Assembly: GCF_021530565.1 (NCBI RefSeq)
Contig: NZ_JAKGBI010000002.1
Coordinates: 310,001 to 374,000, forward strand
Direction of reading: 5' to 3'
Origin: Pseudoalteromonas sp. SMS1
Lineage (GTDB): Bacteria; Pseudomonadota; Gammaproteobacteria; Enterobacterales; Alteromonadaceae
Length of the DNA stretch: 64,000 bases
Below, in pieces: positions 1 to 7,523 of the stretch; positions within the stretch are counted from its first letter, which is position 1, and each line of letters begins with the position of its first letter. Made by a program: the position numbers and the translations under genes. The notes below the pieces were generated by a model, which did not search any database, was not told where the DNA came from, and saw only the letters and a program-made list of their open reading frames with translations.

Positions 1-377
1 AAAGCGCCATTAACATAGCCGTTGTAAACATTGCTGCGAAAATCTCGTGCAATGCCATTGCCAGTGTGATCCGTATCATTCGCTGCCGCCGCATAAATAG
101 TGGCCTCTTTGATAACTTCAAATCTTTCTAAACCAATGGTGGTGAACTCTTTGATTGCGGTTCCGTTATCATTGGGTTCCATTCGCTGATTTTTACTCAT
201 CAAAATGTGAGAAAGTTCAGCTCGGGCACCATTCATGTAGTTATCGAATTTTGTTTCAGCAGACTGAATAGCAGAGTTAAGCACACCCAAATGTGCATTA
301 ACTGTTTCACTCATCGCGTTTGCTCGAGCAGCAACATGCGTGAGTCGTTCAGTTATGCTCATCGTTTCGTCAGACAT
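1..377 (-). CDS. Tail fibre protein, partial (3' end beyond left edge)
   Basis: About 125 residues are visible before the window ends. The start ATG at 377 gives MSDETMSITERLTHVAARAN, the same helical coiled-coil-like N-terminus that opens the other fibres in this locus. The segment up to about residue 50 is rich in A, E, K and N in heptad-like spacing and probably trimerises and docks on the tail-collar protein. The part that follows looks like the start of a receptor-binding region. It is the second fibre of the left-most module, after the fibre at 667-1476 and its small accessory gene. A 6-bp-stem hairpin (396-422) lies just before its ribosome binding site. The fibre role is inferred from position and the shared N-terminus; the target is unknown. 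Confidence 0.7.
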   Translation of the reverse strand, partial: MSDETMSITERLTHVAARANAMSETVNAHLGVLNSAIQSAETKFDNYMNGARAELSHILMSKNQRMEPNDNGTAIKEFTTIGLERFEVIKEATIYAAAANDTDHTGNGIARDFRSNVYNGYVNGA

Positions 378-395
378 AATAAATCCTACTCTTTA

Positions 396-422
396 ACGGC
401 TCTATGAGAATATCAAAGCCGT
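396..422 (-). other. Hairpin upstream of partial fibre gene
   Basis: An ACGGCT/AGCCGT inverted repeat lies between the end of the accessory gene (436) and the fibre start (377). It occupies the same place as the stronger terminator-like hairpins before other fibre genes here, but has no clear T tract, so it may not terminate. Confidence 0.35.
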
Positions 423-435
423 ATCATGTTTATCT

Positions 436-663
436 TTACTCAGCTAGCTGGGGCCAAGTCACTTCTTCAGGGCTGGCAAAGCTATTTGGTAAATCACGTA
501 ATGCTTGGCGATATTCAACAAGAGCCGTCGGGACCATTTGAGAAGTTTCAAGCGCCCTCAATACCAGTAAGTCTGATTCAGCCAGCAAATTATCACGCTG
601 TGATCTCACCGTCACCCAAGATATGTCTTCACCATGAGGCTCAGTTACCACATTATTTTCCAT
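436..663 (-). CDS. Small phage tail assembly chaperone-like protein (Phage_tail_APC type)
   Basis: A 75-residue protein. Its second half carries the pattern RDNLLAESD, then YRQALRDLP, then W-P near the end. That is the signature of the short phage tail assembly chaperones found after fibre genes (Pfam Phage_tail_APC; recognised by eye). The 102-residue product at 14344-14652 has the same pattern (RNRLLAESD, YRKELRALP, WP), so the two are paralogues in different modules. The gene starts 3 bases after the fibre stop at 667 and is probably translated with it. Likely role: folding or assembly of the preceding fibre (inference). Confidence 0.6.
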   Translation of the reverse strand: MENNVVTEPHGEDISWVTVRSQRDNLLAESDLLVLRALETSQMVPTALVEYRQALRDLPNSFASPEEVTWPQLAE

Positions 664-666
664 AGA

Positions 667-1476
667 TTATTGCTCCCAAGTTGGCGCAGTTTGAGAAATT
701 CTGTCAGCACAAGGTCGACCGTTTACTGAGCTGTATTCACATTTAGCCATGAATGCGCGACCTGAGCCACAATGAGGACGCGTGTCTACCTTCAGAGTCA
801 CTCGCGCACGGCCTTTACCATAGCCCTTGTTGATCTGTCTAAAGAACACAGTTAGGGTTTTTCCTACATCCGCAGAAGTAATCGGTATTTCACGAGGCTC
901 TTCACCAGGTTCTGAGATATATATTGAAATGGCTGTTTCGTGCATGATTTTCTTCACTTCAATTTGTGCAGAAACGCAATCATGTGAAGACGTACCATTG
1001 ATGACGATGTGGTCAACATACGAAGCCATACCTCTATGTGACATGACAAAGTCACAGTTAAAAGTGTCTCCATCCGAACCAAAGTGATCTCCAATATTTT
1101 GGGCATCAAATTCGACTAAATTGACGTAATAAGGAGGCTGTGGATTGGCACAGGTGCGGTAACTAGAGTCAGGACCATCCGACGCTGCAGTATATCCTCC
1201 AGAGTTCAAGCTTGATTTGAAGGAAAAGCGCTTTGTTAGTCCTTCCTTGTAGACATCAACACCATTGATTGTCTCCACAATGCCATTTTTTAGGTTTGTA
1301 AAATGCGTATTCAAGTCACTTTTTGCTTGTGTGACTTTAGTATCTACTTCTGCAGATTTAGTGTTAAGTGTTGAGTTAATATTATCAATTTGACCTTGAA
1401 CGGTGTTGCATAGCGCATTAGAACGCGTCACCACAGCTGCCAATTGTTCTGTAATTGTTGTATGTTCGTTTGACAT
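667..1476 (-). CDS. Tail fibre protein, module 4
   Basis: A 269-residue product. The first 70 residues form a polar helical segment (MSNEHTTITEQLAAVVTRSN and onwards) matching the other fibres' N-termini. The remaining 200 residues are rich in G, S, T and Y with scattered cysteines, including a Cys-rich end, and resemble a trimeric beta-structured receptor-binding tip. I recognise no enzymatic motif. The gene lies 14 bases after the tail-collar gene (1491-2060) and 3 bases before the accessory gene at 436-663, giving the order J, I, collar, fibre, chaperone. The surface it binds cannot be read from the sequence. Confidence 0.7.
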   Translation of the reverse strand: MSNEHTTITEQLAAVVTRSNALCNTVQGQIDNINSTLNTKSAEVDTKVTQAKSDLNTHFTNLKNGIVETINGVDVYKEGLTKRFSFKSSLNSGGYTAASDGPDSSYRTCANPQPPYYVNLVEFDAQNIGDHFGSDGDTFNCDFVMSHRGMASYVDHIVINGTSSHDCVSAQIEVKKIMHETAISIYISEPGEEPREIPITSADVGKTLTVFFRQINKGYGKGRARVTLKVDTRPHCGSGRAFMAKCEYSSVNGRPCADRISQTAPTWEQ

Positions 1477-1490
1477 GGATTCTCTCTAAT

Positions 1491-2060
1491 TTAGGATTGT
1501 GCATTTTCCAATGCTAGTATTCTAAGCTCTTGATTTAATTGACGGTGCATGGTGTCTAATTGCACCAAAGTCAAATCAGCCAGTTCGTTGTCTAGCAACA
1601 CATTAAAGTTGTCGATACCTGGCTTTATTTCAACGCTATCAGAAGGCAGTTGAGCAAGGCTCAAAGTCACACTTTGTAAAATCTTGACATCAGGTGTTCT
1701 GTAGCCAAGCGTTCGGTTAGGCTCAGAATACACTCCCAACAAGATCAGGTTGTCATTGCTGCCTACAGGTTCATCTATTTGAATAAACACACCCACTTCT
1801 CGAATCGCATATTCGGGGACTGATATCTGTTTATCGAACAAAGCCACAACCGTTACTTGATGATTTTCATCCGTCTCGTAGTTATCGTCACGAATAGGCT
1901 GAAGTTCCTTAAGATTTTGCAAGCTAGTTTGGGTTTGAGTTGGTGTATAGCTTGCGTCACCAAATGCCATATGGCTTATTTGTGCTTTTTTACCATTGGC
2001 TTTGGCAGCCAATAAAGCATCTAAGCCAACTTGGGTAAACTGCAGCGTTAATGCAGACAT
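1491..2060 (-). CDS. Tail-collar fibre protein (P2 gpH N-terminal type, DUF3751-like), module 4
   Basis: A 189-residue product with the typical collar opening: about 25 residues reading FTQVGLDALLAAKANGKKAQ, then a GDASYTPTQTQTSL stretch. This matches the N-terminal domain by which P2-like fibres attach to the baseplate (Pfam PF12571 type). In P2 this domain is the start of a long fibre; here it is a stand-alone protein with separate fibre genes behind it. Its start overlaps the stop of the gpI gene as TAATG at 2060, which implies translational coupling. Paralogues lie at 15513-16067 and 22045-22599. Confidence 0.8.
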   Translation of the reverse strand: MSALTLQFTQVGLDALLAAKANGKKAQISHMAFGDASYTPTQTQTSLQNLKELQPIRDDNYETDENHQVTVVALFDKQISVPEYAIREVGVFIQIDEPVGSNDNLILLGVYSEPNRTLGYRTPDVKILQSVTLSLAQLPSDSVEIKPGIDNFNVLLDNELADLTLVQLDTMHRQLNQELRILALENAQS

Positions 2061-3364
2061 TAGGCAGCTCCTTGTAAGTTAAAATGTTGAAAAATGATTT
2101 GCCGAGTAGCGCTTACTAAATACTCATTCCCAGTACCGCCACTTGGCAGGACCCCGTCACTGAAAACACGCATATTTGCAAAAAGGTGATTAGTCATCCC
2201 ACCAAAAGCGCCATATGTTCCAAGCACTTCAGCCGGCTTAACCCCTGTTGCACACATAGCTACATAGGAAGACTGATGCGTATTTGTTGCGCCCGTAATC
2301 GACTTAGGGCCCCGTGATTGGGGCGGCACAACCCCTCTACCTTCAATGGCGATGTGGGCAGATTGGCCTAACCCCGTTACGCCGGAAAGCGCATTTGCAC
2401 CTTGTGAATGTGGAGGTACGACCCCTTTTCCCGCAATTGCAAAGTGCCCTGATTGACATGTGCTTTTTGCACCGATAAGTGCGTGAGATTGCACCATACT
2501 TGGGGGTTTAACCCCCTCTCCAATTGGTGCGTCCGCACGTTGTAAAATCGCGGTTGAGGCCACGCCTGTCACTCCAGTACTTTCTGAAAATGCCAGCCCC
2601 AATTGCACGTCAATATGAATAGCACCACGTTTGACTGATTCGACAATACGACGCACACGTTTTAGCATTTGGGGGGTCAGCATTCCTTGCTGATGCTCAT
2701 CCAAATTACTGTTTATCAATGCCCAGACCTGAACCGTGCCTCGGGCTAATTCCTCTGGATTATCGCCCTGCCACCATTCTCTAATTTCTGTTTTAATATT
2801 GAGACTATCGAGTGCCTTTTGCAGTGCATAGGGGGTGCCCTTAACTTGATGAACAGCAAAGGCATCTGCAATAACTTGCCTTTTGAGTGATTCACTCCAC
2901 GCTTCATCCCATTCATCAACAGATACGGACCAAGCGAGCCAAGGTAACAACTCTGTAGGGCAAAGAAACGGATTCCAAAGGCTTGAGATGAGTAACCTTG
3001 CATCATTTCGAACACAGGCTGACTTCACCAAAGTCCTTTTTTCACTTTCGGACGCCGCGGTGCTCCACTGCTCAATTGGAATTTGCGCCGCTATTTCATC
3101 TAACTGATTAATGCTGCAAAACTCAGGCACATCAATCAGTGCGATTAATTGTGTTGTTTGGCATTGCTTTAAACAGGCAGGATCAGCAAGTACATCGCTC
3201 GGCTGTACTTTGCATAACTTTGCCAGCCAGACTAATTGAGCGTCGCTACGCGTATTCAGTTTAAGTAATGCGCACAATAACCGGCGGACCGAATTACTTG
3301 GCGCAATCATCTCACCCAACGCTTTAGTTAATGTTGTCGCGTTTGGAGGCAGTAACTTACTCAT
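2060..3364 (-). CDS. Baseplate/tail protein gpI, module 4, with an insertion and C-terminal repeats
   Basis: A P2 gpI-type protein (tail protein I links baseplate wedge to fibre). The core motif LWNPFLCP, then LLPWLAWSVSVDEWDEAWSE and a VHQVKGT segment, sits near residues 130-190. Other gpI proteins here have this motif within about 50 residues of the start, so about 90 extra residues lie between the LLPPNATTL start and the core. After about residue 285 come four repeats of exactly 30 residues, each starting GV(V/K)P(P/A), followed by a partial fifth. At 434-436 residues it is clearly longer than the 284-336 residues of its paralogues. Two ATG codons (3370 and 3364) compete for the start; both overlap the gpJ stop at 3357. 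I give the second, which yields MSKLLPPN as in typical family starts. Confidence 0.8.
   Translation of the reverse strand: MSKLLPPNATTLTKALGEMIAPSNSVRRLLCALLKLNTRSDAQLVWLAKLCKVQPSDVLADPACLKQCQTTQLIALIDVPEFCSINQLDEIAAQIPIEQWSTAASESEKRTLVKSACVRNDARLLISSLWNPFLCPTELLPWLAWSVSVDEWDEAWSESLKRQVIADAFAVHQVKGTPYALQKALDSLNIKTEIREWWQGDNPEELARGTVQVWALINSNLDEHQQGMLTPQMLKRVRRIVESVKRGAIHIDVQLGLAFSESTGVTGVASTAILQRADAPIGEGVKPPSMVQSHALIGAKSTCQSGHFAIAGKGVVPPHSQGANALSGVTGLGQSAHIAIEGRGVVPPQSRGPKSITGATNTHQSSYVAMCATGVKPAEVLGTYGAFGGMTNHLFANMRVFSDGVLPSGGTGNEYLVSATRQIIFQHFNLQGAA
2156..2515 (-). repeat. 90-bp coding repeats: four 30-residue units in gpI of module 4
   Basis: Counted from the protein, residues 286-405 divide into four units of exactly 30 residues with the pattern GVxPPxSxG, then 5-6 variable residues, then TG, QS and A(I/M). 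A fifth unit starts GVLPSGG. The DNA copies have diverged, so the repeat is best seen in the protein. Confidence 0.8.
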
Positions 3365-4256
3365 AGACATTTTCCATGGTCACGGAAACCGACGAACAAT
3401 AAGGCGCTTCTGTAGCAGACGTCACAATATCTTCAACCGGGCTTAACAGCATCACATCTTCAACCCCAGATTGATGAAGCGCTGCATAGATCCCCGCACG
3501 CGTTACTTTTTTGCCGAGGAATTGCCTAGATTGACAATACGTGATGACCGCTTGTTTTGCAGTATGCACTAATGCTTCACCAGAAGGACCGTAGAGAACC
3601 GACAACTCAGCTTGAACTGAAAAGGGCTTAATTGCCGCTTTATGAACCGTCACTCTATCTCCTAGTGGCCTAACTTTAGAGGCGTGTTCGTCCACCTTGG
3701 GTTGCGCTCTTCCTTGAGCCGCAAAATACTGTTGAACCGTTTCTATTAGCGCATCGCTCGGACGACCATTGTCTGCATGACTCAAAACCGTCAATTCGAT
3801 ATCACATGGCTCAGGGCTCTGCACCGATACATCCTTAATGTCAGCATCGCAAGACATTGTATGATAAATATATGATTCACTGCTTCCTGCGGTATTCAAA
3901 CCATTAAATGCTAGCTGAATACGCTGTCTAAAGGCATTGTCTGATTCCTGCGGTTGCACTTTTCGCGCTATGTTGTACCTCGCAGCAACGGCATCTAAAT
4001 CATTGCCCTTCGCTGAGGCCAGCATGTTGCCCTGAATCGCATCATTGAGACTTTGAGATTGCAATAGTTGTTGATAAGCCAGGGTTTGTAAAAGCAATAC
4101 AATCGGATCACTTTCCAATGAAAGCGCCGTTTCATACTGTGGGTTATCAAGTAGAAATTGGGTCTTTAACTGCTCATATAAAAGTTCAAAATCGAGCGAT
4201 TTAATCAAATCTGGAACGGGAACTTTCGACAGGTCCAATTTAGTAAAACCACTCAT
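3357..4256 (-). CDS. Baseplate assembly protein gpJ, module 4
   Basis: A P2 gpJ-type baseplate wedge protein, about 299 residues. The N-terminus has the family signature of a hydrophobic/proline patch followed by an acidic one (DLSKVPVPDLIKSLDFELLY). Further on it has the S-x-SDPIV-like stretch, LAYQQLL, and NDLDAVAARYN in place of the usual GxDLDxLGxxYG. The frame is open from 4286, but the methionine at 4256 has AAGGAAA upstream and gives MSGFTKLDLS, like the family, so I place the start there. The gene begins just after a strong hairpin (4276-4305) and the 161-bp repeat array, and its 3' end overlaps gpI. It is the fourth gpJ copy in the locus. Confidence 0.82.
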   Translation of the reverse strand: MSGFTKLDLSKVPVPDLIKSLDFELLYEQLKTQFLLDNPQYETALSLESDPIVLLLQTLAYQQLLQSQSLNDAIQGNMLASAKGNDLDAVAARYNIARKVQPQESDNAFRQRIQLAFNGLNTAGSSESYIYHTMSCDADIKDVSVQSPEPCDIELTVLSHADNGRPSDALIETVQQYFAAQGRAQPKVDEHASKVRPLGDRVTVHKAAIKPFSVQAELSVLYGPSGEALVHTAKQAVITYCQSRQFLGKKVTRAGIYAALHQSGVEDVMLLSPVEDIVTSATEAPYCSSVSVTMENVYE

Positions 4257-4275
4257 AAAATATTTCCTTAAATAA

Positions 4276-4305
4276 AAAACCCACACCTAGATTGATGTGG
4301 GTTTT
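4276..4305 (-). terminator. Intrinsic-terminator-like hairpin just upstream of module 4 gpJ
   Basis: A 10-bp perfect stem (AAAACCCACA / TGTGGGTTTT) is followed on the minus strand by a T run. It ends only about 20 bases before the gpJ start at 4256, leaving no room for a separate promoter, so any upstream transcript must pass through it. Confidence 0.65.
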
Positions 4306-5352
4306 GATTCACGGGATAACTGTGTAAGCTTTTTCAAGCTTAGGTGTATCTTACTGATTTTTAGCGATTAAAACAGGTCAATCCTGACCGCCTCAATCCA
4401 GTTTTAAGCACCCCAAGTAAAAAAGCCACAATCGCTTATATTGCTATAAACTAGGTGGCTTTTTAATTCATTTAGATTGTGTGTTGGACTTGTCTCAAGC
4501 TTAGGTGTATCTTACTGATTTTTAGGGATTTAAACAGGTCATTCCTGACCGCTTCAATCCAGTTGTAAGCACCCCAACGAAAAAAGCCACAATCGCTTAT
4601 ATTGCTATAAACTAGGTGGCTTTAAAATTCATTTAGATTGTCTGTTGGGCTTGTCTCAAGTTTAGGTGTATCTTACTGATTTTTAGTGATTAAAACAGGT
4701 CATTCCTGACCGCCTCAATCCAGCTGTAAGCACCCCAACGAAAAAAGCCACAACCGCTTATCTTTCAATAAACTAAGTGGCTTTAAAATTCATTTAGATT
4801 GTCTGTTGGGCTTGTCTCAAGCTTAGGTGTATCTTACTGATTTTTAGCGATTAAAACAGGTCATTCCTGACCGCCTCAATCCAGTTGTAAGTACCCCAAA
4901 TAAAAAAGCCACAATCGCTTATCTTTCAATAAACTAAGTGGCTTTAAAATTCATTTAGATTGTCTGTTGGGCTTGTCTCAAGCTTAGGTGTATCTTACTG
5001 GTTTTTAGTGATTAAAACAGGTCATTCCTGACCGCCTCAATCCAGTTGTAAGCACCCCAAATAAAAAAGCCACAATCGCTTATATTTCAATAAACAAGGT
5101 GGCTTTTAAATCAACTTATAGTCTGTGTTAGGCTTTTCTCAAGCTTAGGTCTATTTTACTGATTTTAAGGTTCTAAAACAGGTCATTCCTGACCTATTTG
5201 CAATAATCAATCAAACCCCTAAAACTCAATAAAAGAAACCCACTCGGCATAACCAAGCGGGTTTTGGTTGTGGAATAACAGTTCTGTTGCTTTCTCAAGC
5301 AACATTGATACTAACCCGTTTATTGGGAATAAAACGGGTCATTTGTAACGAT
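4306..5352. repeat. 161-bp tandem repeat array between tail modules 3 and 4
   Basis: The 10-mer taggtgtatc, or its near copy, occurs at 4341, 4502, 4663, 4824, 4985 and 5146, so the spacing is exactly 161 bases every time. Units look nearly identical; the sixth is divergent and truncated. Each full unit contains a GGTCA-N4-TGACC palindrome (4376, 4537, 4698, 4859, 5020, 5181) and a GCCAC...GTGGC hairpin flanked by A and T runs, which can act as a terminator on both strands. No gene lies in this stretch. A short reading frame after the hairpin has stops in some copies, so it is not coding. Right of the array come three more inverted repeats (about 5236-5265, 5286-5303 and 5313-5340), the first a terminator for the gene ending at 5353. 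Function unknown; possibilities are a transcription insulator, a recombination site between modules, or a REP-like element. Confidence 0.9.
5236..5265 (-). terminator. Terminator after module 3 accessory gene
   Basis: An AAACCC/GGGTTT-based stem with an interrupted extension is followed by T residues on the minus strand. It lies about 90 bases after the stop at 5353 and closes module 3 before the repeat array. Confidence 0.5.
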
Positions 5353-5790
5353 TTATTGTGAAATATTTACATCAAACATAAAAGTATCCAATTCTGCTTG
5401 CGTGGTGATCTCGCAAAGCGTCAACTCTGCTTTGTCACTGGCTTTACGTAAGGCCTCTCGCTCTTCAAGCAGCGTGGCAAGTTTACTATTTGCGTCAGTG
5501 ACTGCGCTTTCATCACCCGCCAGCGAAGCGCTTAATGCATGCTCTTGCGCTTTCGTGACACGCCACTGCTCTTGGTTTAACTTTTGAAATACTGCCTGCT
5601 TAATTTCATTTAGCTTGGTTTGTTTTTCATACGCAAATCTTTCCTCGTCTTGCAAGATTTGCATCGTTTCATAGGTCTGGTAATAGTCCTGTACTGTCTC
5701 ATCTGTCCACGCTTCTCCAGTTTGAGGGTGGACTAGCCAGTAGTTACCATCGATTTTCATGCCTTTGTCGGCAAAATATTCACAGCTCAT
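5353..5790 (-). CDS. Putative fibre-associated accessory protein, module 3
   Basis: A 145-residue product, directly after the 493-residue fibre gene with a 14-base gap. The N-terminus (residues 1-35) has a WLVHPQTGEAW segment. Residues 35-125 are mostly charged helix with heptad-like spacing and probably form a coiled coil. I do not recognise the family with certainty. Position and size match the small proteins after every other fibre gene in the locus, so an assembly chaperone or fibre cap role is inferred. It lacks the LLAESD signature seen at 436-663 and 14344-14652. Confidence 0.5.
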   Translation of the reverse strand: MSCEYFADKGMKIDGNYWLVHPQTGEAWTDETVQDYYQTYETMQILQDEERFAYEKQTKLNEIKQAVFQKLNQEQWRVTKAQEHALSASLAGDESAVTDANSKLATLLEEREALRKASDKAELTLCEITTQAELDTFMFDVNISQ

Positions 5791-5804
5791 GATTTTTCCT
5801 TAAC

Positions 5805-7286
5805 TTAAAATGCACGACAAGTACGGCCAATACCGTGGTGGTTGTAGACATAGGACTCGTTGAGAATACCGACATGGGAGTACGGGTTGATACAATTGAT
5901 TGCGCCAGCCATAAACCCAGCTCCTCGACCTAAATGGTCAGAGTAACTCTCATACTGATACGCACCAAGTAACTCTCCATCCATACTTTCAAGGCAAACA
6001 GTCAGTACACCTTCCCCATTTACAGTACCATTGGAATCAGATGCCCGATACATTTGCTGATTACATTGAAAGTAAAAGTTAACCGGTTCCAGCCTTTTTG
6101 CGGTGGTAAATCGGTAATGGGCGCTATAACTCGTGCCTCCCATTCGCACTACGTTATTCACCACACCAAAATAACCATAGTAGTTGTATTGCTCATTACT
6201 CATTGCCTGTACAGAGTGGTTACTTCGGTTTGCACCGGCCGTAAAGCTTACGTTATTAAATATGAAATTTACCGTCGTAAAATCGCCAGCGTCGACATAG
6301 GCTTGTAATTCTTCCGCATTGGCGATTGCGGTATTTGAAATGACGTTACCATCACGGTATTTTTCGATAATTCTCGATGTACCCGAATCGACCAATACCA
6401 AGCAATGCTTTTGATTGTCATACAAAACCGCCGCTCTGTTATGTGCGTGGCTGGTGATCGTTGGTACCCCATATTGATCTCGCGCATTCAAGTTCAATTT
6501 AGGCGCGGTAATAGTGGTAAAGCCCGCTGACTTTGTAAAGATACCCCCATAGTTATTCGTAGAGGTGTTTTGCGAGTCTTGAGAGCTATACACTATCTCA
6601 TATTCAATACTGGAAGGGTTATCTTTGGATGCCAGTGGTAAATATGCACTCAGACCATAATGATAAATTTTGCTACTTGGGTTTTGCTCAAACACATTCG
6701 TATAAACAAAACTAGTGTGCGTCGTGGTTTTACTTGTGCCTTGATTATTGAGCTTTAAAAACTCCAACCGGCAGCTTTCAAGCGTGTTATTGTGGGTATA
6801 ACTAGGTCTCACCGCAAAGGTTTCGCCGTTACTATCATATACGGCGAAAATCGCTTGGCTACGGCGGTTATTAGCGCTGGTGCTCGCGGGTTCAATGCCA
6901 GTCACCCCCATTAACTGACGCACTTGCATCGCGTTATTTCTTGATTGCAAAGATTCGACTCTTTCGAGATTGGGCGCCATGGTATCCAATTTATCTAACT
7001 TGGTAGACTTTGCCTCTAAGCTGTTGCTAGTTTGAACCAATGAATCTGTCGCACCTTGTAACGCAGCCCCTGTCGATTGTGAGACTTGTTGCAGGCTATT
7101 TTTCGCATCATTAATATGTGACTCGGCAACCGCCACAACAGCCTGCTCAAGTTTACTGTTGTCGGTTAATTTAGTAATTGCATTGCTTACGAGCGCTTGT
7201 TCTTCAGCAGAAAGTGGCTGATTGCCCTGCATATCGGCAACGAGCTTATCTACCATCACTTGCACGGCATTTTGTATGCTGGCCAT
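5805..7286 (-). CDS. Large tail fibre protein, module 3
   Basis: At 493 residues, the longest fibre in the window. The N-terminal 115 residues are helical and Q/S/L-rich, a likely coiled-coil stalk. Residues 120-490 are rich in Y, N, S, T and G with a pattern like beta-rich phage fibre tips, ending in a Cys/His/Tyr-rich tail (GIGRTCRAF at the end). Its N-terminus (MASIQNAVQVMVDKL) differs from the MSLEQDI type in module 1, in keeping with a different connector in this module (DUF4815 type instead of tail collar). No catalytic motif recognised. Confidence 0.65.
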   Translation of the reverse strand: MASIQNAVQVMVDKLVADMQGNQPLSAEEQALVSNAITKLTDNSKLEQAVVAVAESHINDAKNSLQQVSQSTGAALQGATDSLVQTSNSLEAKSTKLDKLDTMAPNLERVESLQSRNNAMQVRQLMGVTGIEPASTSANNRRSQAIFAVYDSNGETFAVRPSYTHNNTLESCRLEFLKLNNQGTSKTTTHTSFVYTNVFEQNPSSKIYHYGLSAYLPLASKDNPSSIEYEIVYSSQDSQNTSTNNYGGIFTKSAGFTTITAPKLNLNARDQYGVPTITSHAHNRAAVLYDNQKHCLVLVDSGTSRIIEKYRDGNVISNTAIANAEELQAYVDAGDFTTVNFIFNNVSFTAGANRSNHSVQAMSNEQYNYYGYFGVVNNVVRMGGTSYSAHYRFTTAKRLEPVNFYFQCNQQMYRASDSNGTVNGEGVLTVCLESMDGELLGAYQYESYSDHLGRGAGFMAGAINCINPYSHVGILNESYVYNHHGIGRTCRAF

Positions 7287-7295
7287 AATGTCCTC

Positions 7296-7514
7296 TTATA
7301 TTGTAAAAAGTTGTTCACCAAGAATTTGATTTAATTTGGCTTTTCTGAGTCGTTCGTTTAACAAGTCATCTTGTTGTCGACGAAGATTCGTTTGGATATA
7401 CAGCAATCTGTCTAGACCTGTAATGGCAGTTTTGATCCGAGTAACATCTTGCTGCAGTAAATTGTCTGGGTGGGGTAAAGGCAAAGAGAAAAACGTTGTT
7501 TTATCTTCAATCAT
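7296..7514 (-). CDS. Small tail protein, module 3
   Basis: A 72-residue product. The N-terminus FFSLPLPHPDNLLQQDVTRI resembles a short motif commonly seen at the base of phage tail fibre proteins, where it links the fibre to its attachment site. The C-terminal half is basic and helical. The gene sits between the 395-residue connector gene and the large fibre gene, 9 bases from each, with a GGAGGG ribosome binding site. It is probably a linker or chaperone for the large fibre (inference). Confidence 0.55.
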   Translation of the reverse strand: MIEDKTTFFSLPLPHPDNLLQQDVTRIKTAITGLDRLLYIQTNLRRQQDDLLNERLRKAKLNQILGEQLFTI

Positions 7515-7523
7515 AATCCCTCC

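Noticed and set aside
4306-5220. Short protein encoded by each 161-bp repeat unit (a minus-strand frame reading GAYNWIEAVRNDLF in some copies)
   Set aside because: The same frame has a stop inside this stretch in the first copy and different ends in others, and no start codon or ribosome site is conserved.
4306-5220. CRISPR array
   Set aside because: The repeated block is the whole 161-bp unit; there are no short direct repeats alternating with unique spacers, and no cas genes.
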